Translations under genes and position numbers: made by a program | In this document: in pieces, positions 1 to 8,047 of the stretch | Numbering within the stretch: the first letter of the stretch is position 1 | How the letters are laid out: every line of letters begins with the position of its first letter | Notes under the pieces: generated by a model | What the model saw: the letters and a program-made list of their open reading frames with translations, nothing else | What the model was told of the DNA's origin: nothing | Databases searched by the model: none | Assembly: GCF_009909185.1 (NCBI RefSeq) | Contig: NZ_JAAAMV010000012.1 | Coordinates: forward strand, 62,001 to 126,000 | From: Paenibacillus glycinis | GTDB taxonomy: Bacteria > Bacillota > Bacilli > Paenibacillales > Paenibacillaceae | Length of the DNA: 64,000 nucleotides | Reading direction: 5' to 3'

Positions 1-659
1 CTGAAGTCCTTATGCCGGAAAGCGACCGGTTCGCCGTCGCCGGCAGCCGGCTCCCAAGTGCCGTCGCCTCTGACCGCGAGCGCCGCCCAAGCATAACCCG
101 CAGCCAATTCATACGCGTACGTCGTACCCGGTTCCAACGTAATGTCCCACATCTTCGCATCCGTCACGAGCTTGATCGGGGATTCCCCGCCTAGAATCGT
201 CTTCACGCTTACGCCCGGCGCGGTCGACGCCAACGGGAAATCCTCGTGCCGATAGTCGGCATAGGTCGGCCGGCGCTTCAGCGCTTCGCTCAAATGCGGC
301 TCCAGCCAGATCTGGAACGCCTCCCCGTCCGGACCGAAAAACTTCTCTTGATGGGAGACGCCCGAGCCGGTCTGCATGACCTGCGCGCCGCCTTGGCCCA
401 CGGCGCTCTCGGTTCCGAGCGTATCGCCGTGAACGAGCCTACCGTTCAGGACGTACGACATGATCTCGAACCCTTCGTGCGGGTGAAGCCCGATTCCGCC
501 TTCCTTCTCCGTGTGCGCCCAAGACCAATAAAACAGCGGACCGACGCGGCGCACGACGGAATCCTGATGCGGGAACCCGATCGGCTTCTGCACGCGGATG
601 CTGCCCCCCGGGAACACCTCGCTCACCTGTTGGTCTGGCGAATAGATATTAATCGTCAT
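1..659 (-). CDS. Pirin family protein (C-terminus cut by window edge)
   Basis: Cupin-fold pirin homologue; about 219 N-terminal residues are visible and the gene runs off the left edge. The conserved pirin metal-site stretch HPHEGFE lies at about residues 59-65, followed by the block SYVLNG and a second metal-site block with SHQE. Family members bind Fe(II) and some have quercetinase activity, but the substrate cannot be read here. The ATG at 659 is 7 bases after the stop of the MarR gene, so the two form an operon transcribed leftward from the promoter at 1225-1253. MarR plus pirin pairs often respond to quinones or electrophiles; that role is inferred from context. Confidence 0.85.
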   Translation of the reverse strand, partial: MTINIYSPDQQVSEVFPGGSIRVQKPIGFPHQDSVVRRVGPLFYWSWAHTEKEGGIGLHPHEGFEIMSYVLNGRLVHGDTLGTESAVGQGGAQVMQTGSGVSHQEKFFGPDGEAFQIWLEPHLSEALKRRPTYADYRHEDFPLASTAPGVSVKTILGGESPIKLVTDAKMWDITLEPGTTYAYELAAGYAWAALAVRGDGTWEPAAGDGEPVAFRHKDF

Positions 660-665
660 GATGAA

Positions 666-1124
666 TCATTCCTTTCCTTCCATGGATTCGGCGCTTAAGC
701 CGATCTTCTTCAACAGCTCCGCCAGCATATGCTTCTCCTCGTCCGTCGCGGCAGACAACAGGCGCGAGATGAGCGCCGCGTGCTGCGGGAAAATATCGTT
801 AAACATCGCTTCGCCCGCCTCCGATAGCAGCACGGTCATGCCTCTGCGATCCGTCTTGCTCGGCTGCCGGCTCACGAGGCCTTTCTCCTCCAGCTTGTCG
901 ACGACGTACGTGATGCTGCCGCTCGGAATCGACAGCCGTTCGCTGATGCGCTGGACCGCCTGCGGCCCGGTGTTGTACAGCAGCTCGAGAATCATGAAAT
1001 GCTCCGTGCGGAGACCGCGGCTTTCGATATCCTTGTTCGCCCTGCCGAACACCGACCGGGACGCCTTCAACCAGATCCGGAACAACCGCAGGTCGATCTC
1101 GCCCGGACCCTTATTCTCTGGCAT
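666..1124 (-). CDS. MarR family transcriptional regulator
   Basis: A 152-residue winged-helix repressor of normal MarR length. The DNA-binding part is visible at about residues 55-105: a recognition helix around SIPSGSITYVVDKLEEKGLV, then the wing with the family motif KTDRRG. The ATG is preceded by an AGGGAG-type ribosome site. It is the first gene of a two-gene operon with the pirin gene. Two inverted repeats at 1201-1240 overlap its own promoter, so it probably represses itself and pirin until a ligand or oxidant releases it. The ligand is unknown. Confidence 0.9.
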   Translation of the reverse strand: MPENKGPGEIDLRLFRIWLKASRSVFGRANKDIESRGLRTEHFMILELLYNTGPQAVQRISERLSIPSGSITYVVDKLEEKGLVSRQPSKTDRRGMTVLLSEAGEAMFNDIFPQHAALISRLLSAATDEEKHMLAELLKKIGLSAESMEGKE

Positions 1125-1200
1125 CGTTCGCTCCCTCCTTCATGCTTCGATTTATCGTGTGACGGCCGACAGCCGATCCAGCCTAATACGCTATGTTTAT

Positions 1201-1240
1201 ATATCCTACTATTAGGATATATAAATCCTAACACTAGGAT
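1201..1240. promoter_or_regulatory. Two tandem MarR-type operators
   Basis: The first inverted repeat has perfect 8-base arms ATATCCTA and TAGGATAT around CTAT (1201-1220). The second has perfect 6-base arms ATCCTA and TAGGAT around ACAC (1225-1240). Both share the core ATCCTA-N4-TAGGAT, and their centres are 22 bp apart, about two helical turns. One overlaps the -10 box and the other the likely start of transcription. Assignment to the adjacent MarR protein is inferred. Confidence 0.75.
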
Positions 1241-1253
1241 ACTTATTTGTCAA
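1225..1253 (-). promoter_or_regulatory. Sigma-A-like promoter of the marR-pirin operon
   Basis: On the minus strand TTGACA (1253-1248) and TAGGAT (1230-1225) are separated by exactly 17 bases. The start of transcription would fall near 1218, inside the first operator. Confidence 0.65.
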
Positions 1254-1312
1254 AGGTTCGACGAAAACCTTTCCTCGCTTCAGCGTCGGGCAGGCACGTC
1301 TTCCGGGCAACG

Positions 1313-1355
1313 AAAAAGAGCAGCCGACCCGGACGTTACGTCCGATCGGCTGCTC
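1313..1355 (-). terminator. Rho-independent terminator of the GH130 operon
   Basis: Ten-base stem GAGCAGCCGA (1318-1327) with TCGGCTGCTC (1346-1355), with an inner GGACG/CGTCC helix. On the minus strand it is followed by five T (1317-1313). It lies about 60 bases after the stop of the GH130 gene. Confidence 0.75.
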
Positions 1356-1413
1356 CCCTTTTGCTCACTTAAAATACGGTTCACGCTATTCGATTCGAGT
1401 AAACGAATCCGCC

Positions 1414-2475
1414 TTACACGGCCTCGAGGCCGTCCAAAATCTCCTGCAGGCTCAGCTCCGCGCACGCCATCGACGTGTCCGCGGCGCCGTAGTACATCCG
1501 CACCCGGTCGCCGTCCACGAGCGCGCCGCACGAGAAGACCACGCCGCCGAAGAACCCGTTCGCCTCGTAATCGGCTTCCGGCTCCATCACCGGCTTCACC
1601 GAACGCGCGATCACCTTCGACGGGTCGTTCAGGTCGAGCAGCACCGCGCCCATGCAGTAGCGGTTGTCCTTGGTCGCGCCGTGGTACAATTCCAGCCAGC
1701 CGCGCTCCGTCCGGAACGGAACCGCGCCGCCGCCCAGGCGGCCGCTGTCCCACATGCCGTCGCGCAGACCGATCAGATGCTTGTGGTTGCCCCAATAGAG
1801 CAGGTTGTCGGACTCGGCGATCCACATCTCCGGACGTCCGACGCTCTTGGTCGTCGGACGGTGCAGCGCGTAATATTTGCCGTTGATCCGTTCGGGGAAG
1901 ATCAGCACGTCCTTGTTGTCCGGTCCGAATATCATCCCGTGATGCGTCGTCGTCACGAAGTCCTTCGTCGAGACGAGCGATTCGCCGATGCCGACGGGCG
2001 ATACCGCGGAGAAGTAAATGTAATACGTATCCCCGATCTGGGTGATGCGCGGATCTTCGATGCCGAACGTCTCGAGCGACTGGGACGGATATACGAACGG
2101 CTTCTCGTCGATCGTGAAGTTATGGCCGTCCTTGCTGCGCGCGATGCGCAGGTACGACAGCGACGTCAAGTATTGGAATGCCGGCGCATGCTCCTTCAGG
2201 ATGATGACGCGCGGATCGGACAAATCGTAGCGATCGTCATCCTTGCGAATCGGAACGAGATCGAGACCGCCCGTCTCCACGTTGAATACCGGCGCCAGCA
2301 CGATCTCGGGATCGGGGCTGATCGGGCGCTCCGCGACGCGAAGCAGCATGATGACTTCGCCGTTATACTCCGCGATGCCGGCGTTGAACGCGCCGATGAC
2401 TTCGAAATCCTCGCGGTGCGGCTTCACGTCCGCCGGGGTGACCAGCGGGTTTTCTTCGTAGCGGTAAATATTCAT
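1414..2475 (-). CDS. Glycoside hydrolase family 130 protein (mannoside phosphorylase type)
   Basis: A 353-residue five-bladed beta-propeller enzyme. The GH130 signature is clear: the N-terminal NPLVTP and FEVIGAFNAG blocks, the RVAERP segment, GIEDPRIT and the ALHRP motif near the middle. GH130 enzymes phosphorolyse or hydrolyse beta-mannosides such as 4-O-beta-mannosyl-glucose or beta-1,4-mannooligosaccharides in the cytoplasm, releasing mannose-1-phosphate. There is no signal peptide. The ATG has a good AGAGGAG ribosome site. It is the last gene of an operon with an ABC importer and a DUF1861 protein. The exact linkage specificity cannot be read from sequence. Confidence 0.85.
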   Translation of the reverse strand: MNIYRYEENPLVTPADVKPHREDFEVIGAFNAGIAEYNGEVIMLLRVAERPISPDPEIVLAPVFNVETGGLDLVPIRKDDDRYDLSDPRVIILKEHAPAFQYLTSLSYLRIARSKDGHNFTIDEKPFVYPSQSLETFGIEDPRITQIGDTYYIYFSAVSPVGIGESLVSTKDFVTTTHHGMIFGPDNKDVLIFPERINGKYYALHRPTTKSVGRPEMWIAESDNLLYWGNHKHLIGLRDGMWDSGRLGGGAVPFRTERGWLELYHGATKDNRYCMGAVLLDLNDPSKVIARSVKPVMEPEADYEANGFFGGVVFSCGALVDGDRVRMYYGAADTSMACAELSLQEILDGLEAV

Positions 2476-2564
2476 GGCGTTAACTCCTCTGTTTTGCTCT
2501 ATTTATCTATTCAGTATGGTTTCGCGTAAACGGCCGCGTCTCGGGCGATGCAGCCCCGTAAGGA

Positions 2565-3512
2565 CTACAGGCCGCGAAATGGATCCTCGATGACGATCCG
2601 CTGCGCGTCCGCGTCGCTGATGCCCGCGTACAGCAGCGCGCTGCCATCCTCATGGCGAACCAAGCCGCCGCTGAAGACGACGTCCTGCAGGTCGGGCCGC
2701 TTGGACGGGCCCGGCAGGAAACGGCTGCGCTCGGCGATCAGCTTCATCCCCGTGAACGATTCGCCCGTCGGGTCGAACACGAACGCCATCGGATAATAAT
2801 GGCGGTCTCCCGCCTCGTCGAAGCTCGCGACATGGCCGAGCACGCCGATGCGGCCGTCGACCAGCCGATGGGCTTCGTTGGCTCCGCCCCATTCGCCTTC
2901 GGCGAATTGCCCTTGCAGCAAAGGCGCATCATTGATCACGGTAAGCGTCAAGTCGTCCAGCGATTTCACGCGGGTGTAGCCGATCTTGCCGCGGCCGCCC
3001 TTCTCGCCCTGCGGCCGCGTGAATACGCCGATATCGCCGTCCGCGAGCTCGATCAAGCGAAGGTCCTTCATGCCGTCGGGCCCGCGGAAGAACGGCTTCA
3101 GGCCGCGGACGTCCTGTCCGCGGTAGAAGACGGTGCGCCACATGAGCGCGTTCTCCTTCTCGGGATGCGGATAGATCTCCACGCCGCCGACGACGAGCTC
3201 GCCGCCGATCCGCGTATGGAACGGATCCTGCAGCTCCAGCACCGGCGCGCCCTCGAGCGGCAGCCACGTTCCTTCGCGCTCGGCGAAGAAAACGACCTCG
3301 GCATGCTCGCTGTCCCGGGATTCCACGCGTCCCGCGATGACCGGCACGCCGCCGTCCGCGAACGGCGCCGCGATATTATAGACGTCCTTGCCGCCGACGC
3401 CGCCGAATACGATCCGTTCCGCCCGTTCGGCGCGCGCGCCGGAAGCGCGGTAAGCCGCCAGCAGTTCCCCGCAAGCCTGCGGCTGCCTGATATTGCCCAA
3501 TCCTAAAGCCAT
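2565..3512 (-). CDS. DUF1861 family beta-propeller protein
   Basis: A 315-residue cytoplasmic protein resembling the DUF1861 family, which is predicted to share the five-bladed propeller of the GH130/GH43 group. Recurrent blade-like segments are seen (VVGGVEIYPHP, GVFTRPQG, IGVLGHVASF, DVVFSGGLV, ALLYAGISD). No catalytic residue can be assigned with confidence. It sits between the permease and GH130 genes in the same operon, so it probably acts on the same mannoside, perhaps as a second phosphorylase or hydrolase. Its biochemical role is unproven. Confidence 0.7.
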   Translation of the reverse strand: MALGLGNIRQPQACGELLAAYRASGARAERAERIVFGGVGGKDVYNIAAPFADGGVPVIAGRVESRDSEHAEVVFFAEREGTWLPLEGAPVLELQDPFHTRIGGELVVGGVEIYPHPEKENALMWRTVFYRGQDVRGLKPFFRGPDGMKDLRLIELADGDIGVFTRPQGEKGGRGKIGYTRVKSLDDLTLTVINDAPLLQGQFAEGEWGGANEAHRLVDGRIGVLGHVASFDEAGDRHYYPMAFVFDPTGESFTGMKLIAERSRFLPGPSKRPDLQDVVFSGGLVRHEDGSALLYAGISDADAQRIVIEDPFRGL

Positions 3513-3554
3513 TCTGCTCTCTCCCCACTCGGTTGCTTGATTTCAACCTGACGA

Positions 3555-4394
3555 TTATTTCAAATTAAACTGCATGCCTTCCCGGAACTGCTTGCTGAAG
3601 AACACGAACATGATGATGATCGGCAGCGTCAGGATCGTCGAAGCGGCGTACAGCGGACCCGGATAGGAACCGTACGGCCCGAACATCTGCGACAGCAGCA
3701 CGTTCAGCGTCAGCATGGAATCGCTCTTGACCGCGATCATGTCCCACAGCAGCTCCGTCCAGCGTTCCATGAGCAGGAACAGGAAGATGACGGTCGTAAT
3801 CGACTTGGACATCGGCAGCATGATGCGGTACATGATCTTCAGATCGGAAGCGCCGTCCAGCCGGGCCGCCTCGATGAACACCTGCGGCACGGCCTTGAAG
3901 AAATTCGTATACATGAAGATCGCCCACAGGCTGACGGCTTTGGGCAGGATCAAGCCCAGATACGTATCGTACAGCCCGACCCGCTGGATGATCAGGAATG
4001 TCGGAATCAACAGGATGATCGCCGGAAAAAACATATGGAACAGCACGAAGTTGTTGATCGCGTTGCGGCCGAAGAAGTTCAGCTTCGCCAGCGCGTAGGC
4101 GACCATGACGCCGAAGAGCATCATCAGCACCGTCGAGCAGATCGACACGATCACGCTGTTCATGAACGCATGCAGCCAAGGCCGCGTAATGCCGGTCTCT
4201 CCGCCATGGAACAGCCAATCGTAGGATCTCGTCGTGAATTTCGTCGGGAACAGCGTTTTGTCGATTTGCGCCCAATCCGCGAACGAACTGAGCACCATGT
4301 ACAGATACGGATAGACCATGATGAGCAGAAGCACGACGGCGAGCGCGTAACGGACGGTCCGTCTTGCGCCGCTGTGCCGTTTAGACCCAACCAT
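3555..4394 (-). CDS. Carbohydrate ABC transporter permease (MalG type)
   Basis: A 279-residue inner-membrane permease with about six transmembrane helices and the EAA loop, seen as EAARLDGASDLKIMYRIMLPMSK, that contacts the ATPase. I chose the ATG at 4394 (MVGSKRH), which has a GGGGGAAG ribosome site and overlaps the upstream permease gene by 14 bases; longer readings only translate the shadow of that gene. It forms the channel with the neighbouring MalF-type subunit. No dedicated ATPase gene is present, so a shared MsmX-like ATPase is likely. Confidence 0.9.
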   Translation of the reverse strand: MVGSKRHSGARRTVRYALAVVLLLIMVYPYLYMVLSSFADWAQIDKTLFPTKFTTRSYDWLFHGGETGITRPWLHAFMNSVIVSICSTVLMMLFGVMVAYALAKLNFFGRNAINNFVLFHMFFPAIILLIPTFLIIQRVGLYDTYLGLILPKAVSLWAIFMYTNFFKAVPQVFIEAARLDGASDLKIMYRIMLPMSKSITTVIFLFLLMERWTELLWDMIAVKSDSMLTLNVLLSQMFGPYGSYPGPLYAASTILTLPIIIMFVFFSKQFREGMQFNLK

Positions 4395-5256
4395 TGCGCT
4401 TCCCCCAAACTTCCAGTAATTTGCGGATGATGAAAATCGAGATGAACGTCGCGACCGATGCCAGCAGGGCCACCGCGGACGCGTATCCGCTTTGCAGGTT
4501 CGAGAAGGCCTGCTTGAATATCTCCATCTGCCACGTGTTCGTGGCATTGCCCGGTCCGCCGCCGGTCAGCTGGTATACCTCGGTGAAGATCCCGAAGGTC
4601 ACGCCGAACGCGAGGATCAGCGTCGTATAGAGCGATGGATACAGCAGCGGCAGCGTGATACGCCAAAACCGCTGGTTGTCCTTCACCCCGTCGATGGCGG
4701 CCGCTTCGTACACTTCCTTGTCGATGCTCTCCAGGCCGGACGTAATGATGAGCGCATAATAGCCCGTGAACTTCCAGGCGAGGATGAGCCCGACGATGAA
4801 CAGCGCCGTGAACGGCGTGCCCAGCCAGTCGATGTCGATGCCGATGCTCCGCAGGGCGGTATTCACCGGACTCGTGTAGGACAGCAGGCCTTTGACGATC
4901 AGCGCCGAGACGACGCCCGAGCTCAGGTACGGCAGGAAGAAGCCGATCAGGAACAAGCCCTTGAACCTCGTCAAGCCATGCACGAGCACGGCCACGCCGA
5001 TGGCAAGCACCGTGACGAGCGGAACGAAAATCAACATGAACCGGTACGTATTCCAGAACGCCGCGTGCACGCTCGGCGATTGCAGCGCGTCCGCGAAGTT
5101 GCTCATGCCTTTGAAATTGAACGTCGGCTTGATCATGTTCCAATCCGTCACGGACAAGAAGAGCGTCCAGAAGAGCGGAATGAAGAAGAACACGAGCGAG
5201 TAGATCAGATAAGGGCTGGTGAAGAGCCAGCCCAATCTATTGTTTCGTTGGTCCAT
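4381..5256 (-). CDS. Carbohydrate ABC transporter permease (MalF/UgpA type)
   Basis: A 291-residue permease with six hydrophobic helices, beginning with LFTSPYLIYSLVFFFIPLFW, and an EAA loop around EVYEAAAIDGVKDNQRFWRI. It follows the solute-binding gene by 15 bases and overlaps the next permease gene, so the three are translated together. Its partner and cargo follow from the operon, probably a beta-mannoside oligosaccharide. Confidence 0.9.
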   Translation of the reverse strand: MDQRNNRLGWLFTSPYLIYSLVFFFIPLFWTLFLSVTDWNMIKPTFNFKGMSNFADALQSPSVHAAFWNTYRFMLIFVPLVTVLAIGVAVLVHGLTRFKGLFLIGFFLPYLSSGVVSALIVKGLLSYTSPVNTALRSIGIDIDWLGTPFTALFIVGLILAWKFTGYYALIITSGLESIDKEVYEAAAIDGVKDNQRFWRITLPLLYPSLYTTLILAFGVTFGIFTEVYQLTGGGPGNATNTWQMEIFKQAFSNLQSGYASAVALLASVATFISIFIIRKLLEVWGKRNGWV

Positions 5257-5271
5257 TTTTCGGATCCTCCC

Positions 5272-6612
5272 TTATTTCAGGGCTTTCTCCAATGCTGCCT
5301 GCATCGCTGCCCATCCTTCCGCAGGGGCGATCTCGCCTTTCACGACTTTGTTGAAGGCTTCGGTGCCTATGATCGTCTGCAGGTCGTTATACTTGGCGTT
5401 ATCCATCGGAGGCACGGCATTCGGCACGTTCTCGGCGTAAGGCTTCAGCTGCGGGCTCGCGTCGAGAATCGGTTTGAACGCTTCGTTGGTCGACAAGTCG
5501 TCGCGCGCCGGCGGCAGGTTCGTGTCCTTGAACCATTTCACGTCGTTGGCGGCATCGCTGTACACCCATTTAATGAAGCCGACCGCCGCTTCTTGCTGCG
5601 CTTTCGTCGCGGACGCGTAGATGACGAGCCCTTTCGTGTCGGCGAACGTTTTGCTTTGCGCGGGATCGACGCCGTCCGGTACCGGAGGCATGCTCAGCGT
5701 GTAGTTCTCGTTGTATTTCAGGTTCGGGTATTTCTGCGCCCACGTGGAGAACGTCCATGGACCCACGTCCGTGAAGATGCCGACGCCGTTCTCGAACGGA
5801 TCCGTCGATTGGCGGGCCAGGATGCCTTTTTCTTTGCGCAGGCTGTCGACGAACGTCAGCACGCTCTCGCCGGCTTTCTGATCGCCCGTGAAGGAGCTGC
5901 CTTCAATGAACTTGTTGCCGCCGGAAGCCGCGTCATACAGCATGTAGAAGTCGAACCAGCGTTTCCACGCCGTCGGATCGGCAAGATCCGCCTTGGCCCA
6001 CAGGTATTTTTTGTCGCCGTATTTGGCTTTGAGCTTCTTGGTCACTTCCAGTACTTCGCTGTAGGTCTTCGGCGGTTCGTTGTAGCCGAGTTCCTTCAGC
6101 GTGTCGAGGCGCCAGCCGAAGAGCATCGCGTTGGAGTAGATCGGCAGGACGTATTGATGACCGTCCGCGAATTTCCAAGGCTCGATCGTCTTTGTCATGT
6201 CGCGCGCGGCGATTACGTCGGAGAAGCCGGCGATCGTGTCGAGCGGGACGAGCGCTTGGCTGTCCGACAATTGCGCCGCGAAGCCGCGGTTGATGTTCTC
6301 CGAGATCGTCGGCGCGCTCTTCGCGGCGATCGCCGCTTGAATGCTCGCTTCCGAAGTCGGGGATTCTTTAATCGCGCTTACATTAATCTTGACTTTATCG
6401 TTCGTGGCCTCGTAGGCCTTGGCCATTTCCGACCAATACGCCTGCTGCGTCGGGTTCGGGGCCGCCCAGAATTCGATCGTCGTCACGCCGCCCGCATTGG
6501 AGCCTCCGGTGTTGCCGTTGTCGTTCGTTGCGGTGCCTTGCCCTGTCGAACAGGCGGAAAGCAGTACAGCTGAAAGCGCAACCACAGATAAAGCCGAATT
6601 TCTCTTTTTCAT
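5272..6612 (-). CDS. Extracellular sugar-binding lipoprotein of the GH130 operon
   Basis: A 446-residue solute-binding protein of the MalE-like type. The start at 6612 gives a classical lipoprotein signal: MKKRN, a hydrophobic stretch and the lipobox LSAC with lipidated Cys21. An ATG 42 bases upstream would add residues that break the signal peptide, and GGAGGG sits just before the chosen start. Motifs typical of the family include IEFWAAPNPTQQAYW and the GPWTFSTW region. It is the first gene of the operon, expressed from the promoter at 6703-6731. Confidence 0.9.
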   Translation of the reverse strand: MKKRNSALSVVALSAVLLSACSTGQGTATNDNGNTGGSNAGGVTTIEFWAAPNPTQQAYWSEMAKAYEATNDKVKINVSAIKESPTSEASIQAAIAAKSAPTISENINRGFAAQLSDSQALVPLDTIAGFSDVIAARDMTKTIEPWKFADGHQYVLPIYSNAMLFGWRLDTLKELGYNEPPKTYSEVLEVTKKLKAKYGDKKYLWAKADLADPTAWKRWFDFYMLYDAASGGNKFIEGSSFTGDQKAGESVLTFVDSLRKEKGILARQSTDPFENGVGIFTDVGPWTFSTWAQKYPNLKYNENYTLSMPPVPDGVDPAQSKTFADTKGLVIYASATKAQQEAAVGFIKWVYSDAANDVKWFKDTNLPPARDDLSTNEAFKPILDASPQLKPYAENVPNAVPPMDNAKYNDLQTIIGTEAFNKVVKGEIAPAEGWAAMQAALEKALK

Positions 6613-6690
6613 TTTACTTAACCCTCCATCGTGAAATTGTAATGAGGAAGCCATAAAAAATCATCTGATTCTGACCTAACATGTAACGTG

Positions 6691-6701
6691 AGAACGGTTC
6701 T
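6691..6701. promoter_or_regulatory. LacI-type operator over the transcription start
   Basis: AGAAC-G-GTTCT is an 11-base inverted repeat around a single central base, immediately downstream of the CATAAT box. Its AACSGTT core resembles the AACGTT core of the palindrome at 6790-6803. Binding by the adjacent LacI protein is inferred. Confidence 0.5.
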
Positions 6702-6702
6702 A

Positions 6703-6731
6703 ATTATGCTCCTCGTAATTGTTATAGTCAA
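6703..6731 (-). promoter_or_regulatory. Promoter of the GH130/ABC operon
   Basis: On the minus strand TTGACT (6731-6726), a 17-base spacer and CATAAT (6708-6703). The operator-like AGAAC-C-GTTCT (6701-6691) begins two bases downstream, where a repressor would block transcription start. Confidence 0.6.
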
Positions 6732-6789
6732 GTGACAAATTTTAATGTAACCGTTTTATAGTCGCATTAGTAATGTCAATAATATAATG

Positions 6790-6803
6790 TTGTAACGTTA
6801 CAA
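6790..6803. promoter_or_regulatory. LacI-type operator palindrome
   Basis: TTGTAACGTTACAA is a perfect 14-base palindrome with the central CG typical of LacI/CcpA family operators. It lies between the two divergent transcription units, just before the -35 region of the lacI-type gene. A related sequence, TGTAACCGTTTTA, lies nearer the ABC operon at about 6746. Confidence 0.65.
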
Positions 6804-6850
6804 AATGGCTAGGCTCCTTCGATTTCCAATGACCGAACCGAGCCGGCCCC

Positions 6851-6880
6851 TTGACAACGCCTTATGAAATTGGGAACAAT
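6851..6880 (+). promoter_or_regulatory. Possible promoter of the LacI gene
   Basis: TTGACA (6851-6856) and AACAAT (6875-6880) are spaced by 18 bases. If correct, the ATG at 6864 lies inside the promoter, which supports the TTG at 6942 as the real start. Confidence 0.4.
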
Positions 6881-6941
6881 GATAGATGAACGGCGCAGCT
6901 CCGACCCTATCGGAAGCGGACCGGCAACGGAGGTTATTCGA

Positions 6942-7967
6942 TTGAAAACGAAAGTGACGATGCAGGATGTGGCCGACAAGCTTAATCTGTCCAAAAACTC
7001 CGTTTCCCAAGCATTGACCGGAAAACCCGGCGTCAGCGAGGAAACGCGGCGCCTCGTCATGCAAACGGCGTCCGAAATGGGCTACACCTACGCCAAACGG
7101 CAGGGCGACCAAGCCGAGAGCGCGGCATCCAAACGTACGATTGCCCTCATCGCCTCGGATTATGCTTTTTCCATGAAAAGCTTTTTTAGCGATATTTATT
7201 TGAGCATCGACAAAGAATTGAACCGCAACGGCTGCGGTCTCGTCATACAATCCATCAGCCCCGACCAAGCGGAGTCGCTGACCCTGCCCGCCTTCCTGCA
7301 GGACCGGTCCGTCGACGGGGTGCTGGTGTTGTCCCACATCACGACTCCATACATCCAGGCGGTTCTGGACACCGGCATTCCCGCCGTGCTGATCGACCAT
7401 CATCATCCGGCGCTCCAGGCCGACACGATTCTGACCAACAACCGGTTCAGCGCCTTCGAAGCCGTCCGGCATCTGGTCGAGCTCGGCCACCGCGACATCG
7501 GCTATATGGGCAACATCCGCTTGTCGCCGAGCTATTACGAACGGCTGGAGGGCGTGCGGCTCGCGGCGTTCGAGCTGGATCTGTCCTTGCAGGAGCAGTG
7601 GCTGATCACGGATGCCGTCGAAGACAGCGAATGCGTCCGTTCCCGGCTGAAAAAGCTGCCTTCGCTGCCGACGGCCTGGTTCTGCGTGAACGACGGCTTC
7701 GGCTTCATGGTGAACTCCGCGCTGCAGCAGATGGGCCTGCGCGTGCCCGAGGACGTCTCCATCGTGAGCTTCGACAACGGCTATCTGTCCCAGCTCGCGA
7801 CGCCTCCGACGACGACTATGAACGTCAACCGTCCGCTCTACGCGGAATGCGCCGTCGAACGCTTGCTGAATCGCTTGGACAAGCCCGAGCTCCCGCTGAC
7901 GGAAACGCTGCTCCCGACGACGCTGCTGGTGCGCGCTTCGACGGGGCCGGCACCGGAGCGGGGGTGA
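6942..7967 (+). CDS. LacI family transcriptional regulator
   Basis: A 341-residue repressor with an N-terminal LacI helix-turn-helix (VTMQDVADKLNLSKNSVSQALTGKPGVSEETRR) and a periplasmic-binding-protein-like sugar domain (GVLVLSHI, AVLIDHH, GHRDIGYMGN, VSIVSFDNGYLSQ). I chose the TTG at 6942 because CGGAGG lies 8 bases before it and the HTH then begins within ten residues; an in-frame ATG at 6864 would add 26 unconserved residues. It is divergent from the GH130/ABC operon and probably represses it in the absence of the sugar. The stop codon falls inside the first unit of the repeat array. Confidence 0.9.
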   Translation: MKTKVTMQDVADKLNLSKNSVSQALTGKPGVSEETRRLVMQTASEMGYTYAKRQGDQAESAASKRTIALIASDYAFSMKSFFSDIYLSIDKELNRNGCGLVIQSISPDQAESLTLPAFLQDRSVDGVLVLSHITTPYIQAVLDTGIPAVLIDHHHPALQADTILTNNRFSAFEAVRHLVELGHRDIGYMGNIRLSPSYYERLEGVRLAAFELDLSLQEQWLITDAVEDSECVRSRLKKLPSLPTAWFCVNDGFGFMVNSALQQMGLRVPEDVSIVSFDNGYLSQLATPPTTTMNVNRPLYAECAVERLLNRLDKPELPLTETLLPTTLLVRASTGPAPERG

Positions 7968-8047
7968 ACGGCGGGAGGCGTTAGGGCGGGGTTGAACGGC
8001 GCAAGGCGTTAGGGCGGGGTTGAACGGCGCAAGGCGTTAGGGCGTTT
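7964..8047. repeat. Three tandem 28-bp repeats
   Basis: Three adjacent copies of a 28-bp unit starting TTGAACGGCG and ending GTTAGGGCGGGG. The first is degenerate (GGGAGG for GCAAGG), the second and third are identical through the first 25 bases. The array begins at the stop codon of the LacI gene. The unit holds the same AACGGCGCAAGGCGTTAG core as the larger array downstream. Confidence 0.85.

Noticed and set aside
4492-6573. 693-codon open frame on the plus strand
   Set aside because: Antisense to the permease and binding-protein genes; Arg-rich and without motif.
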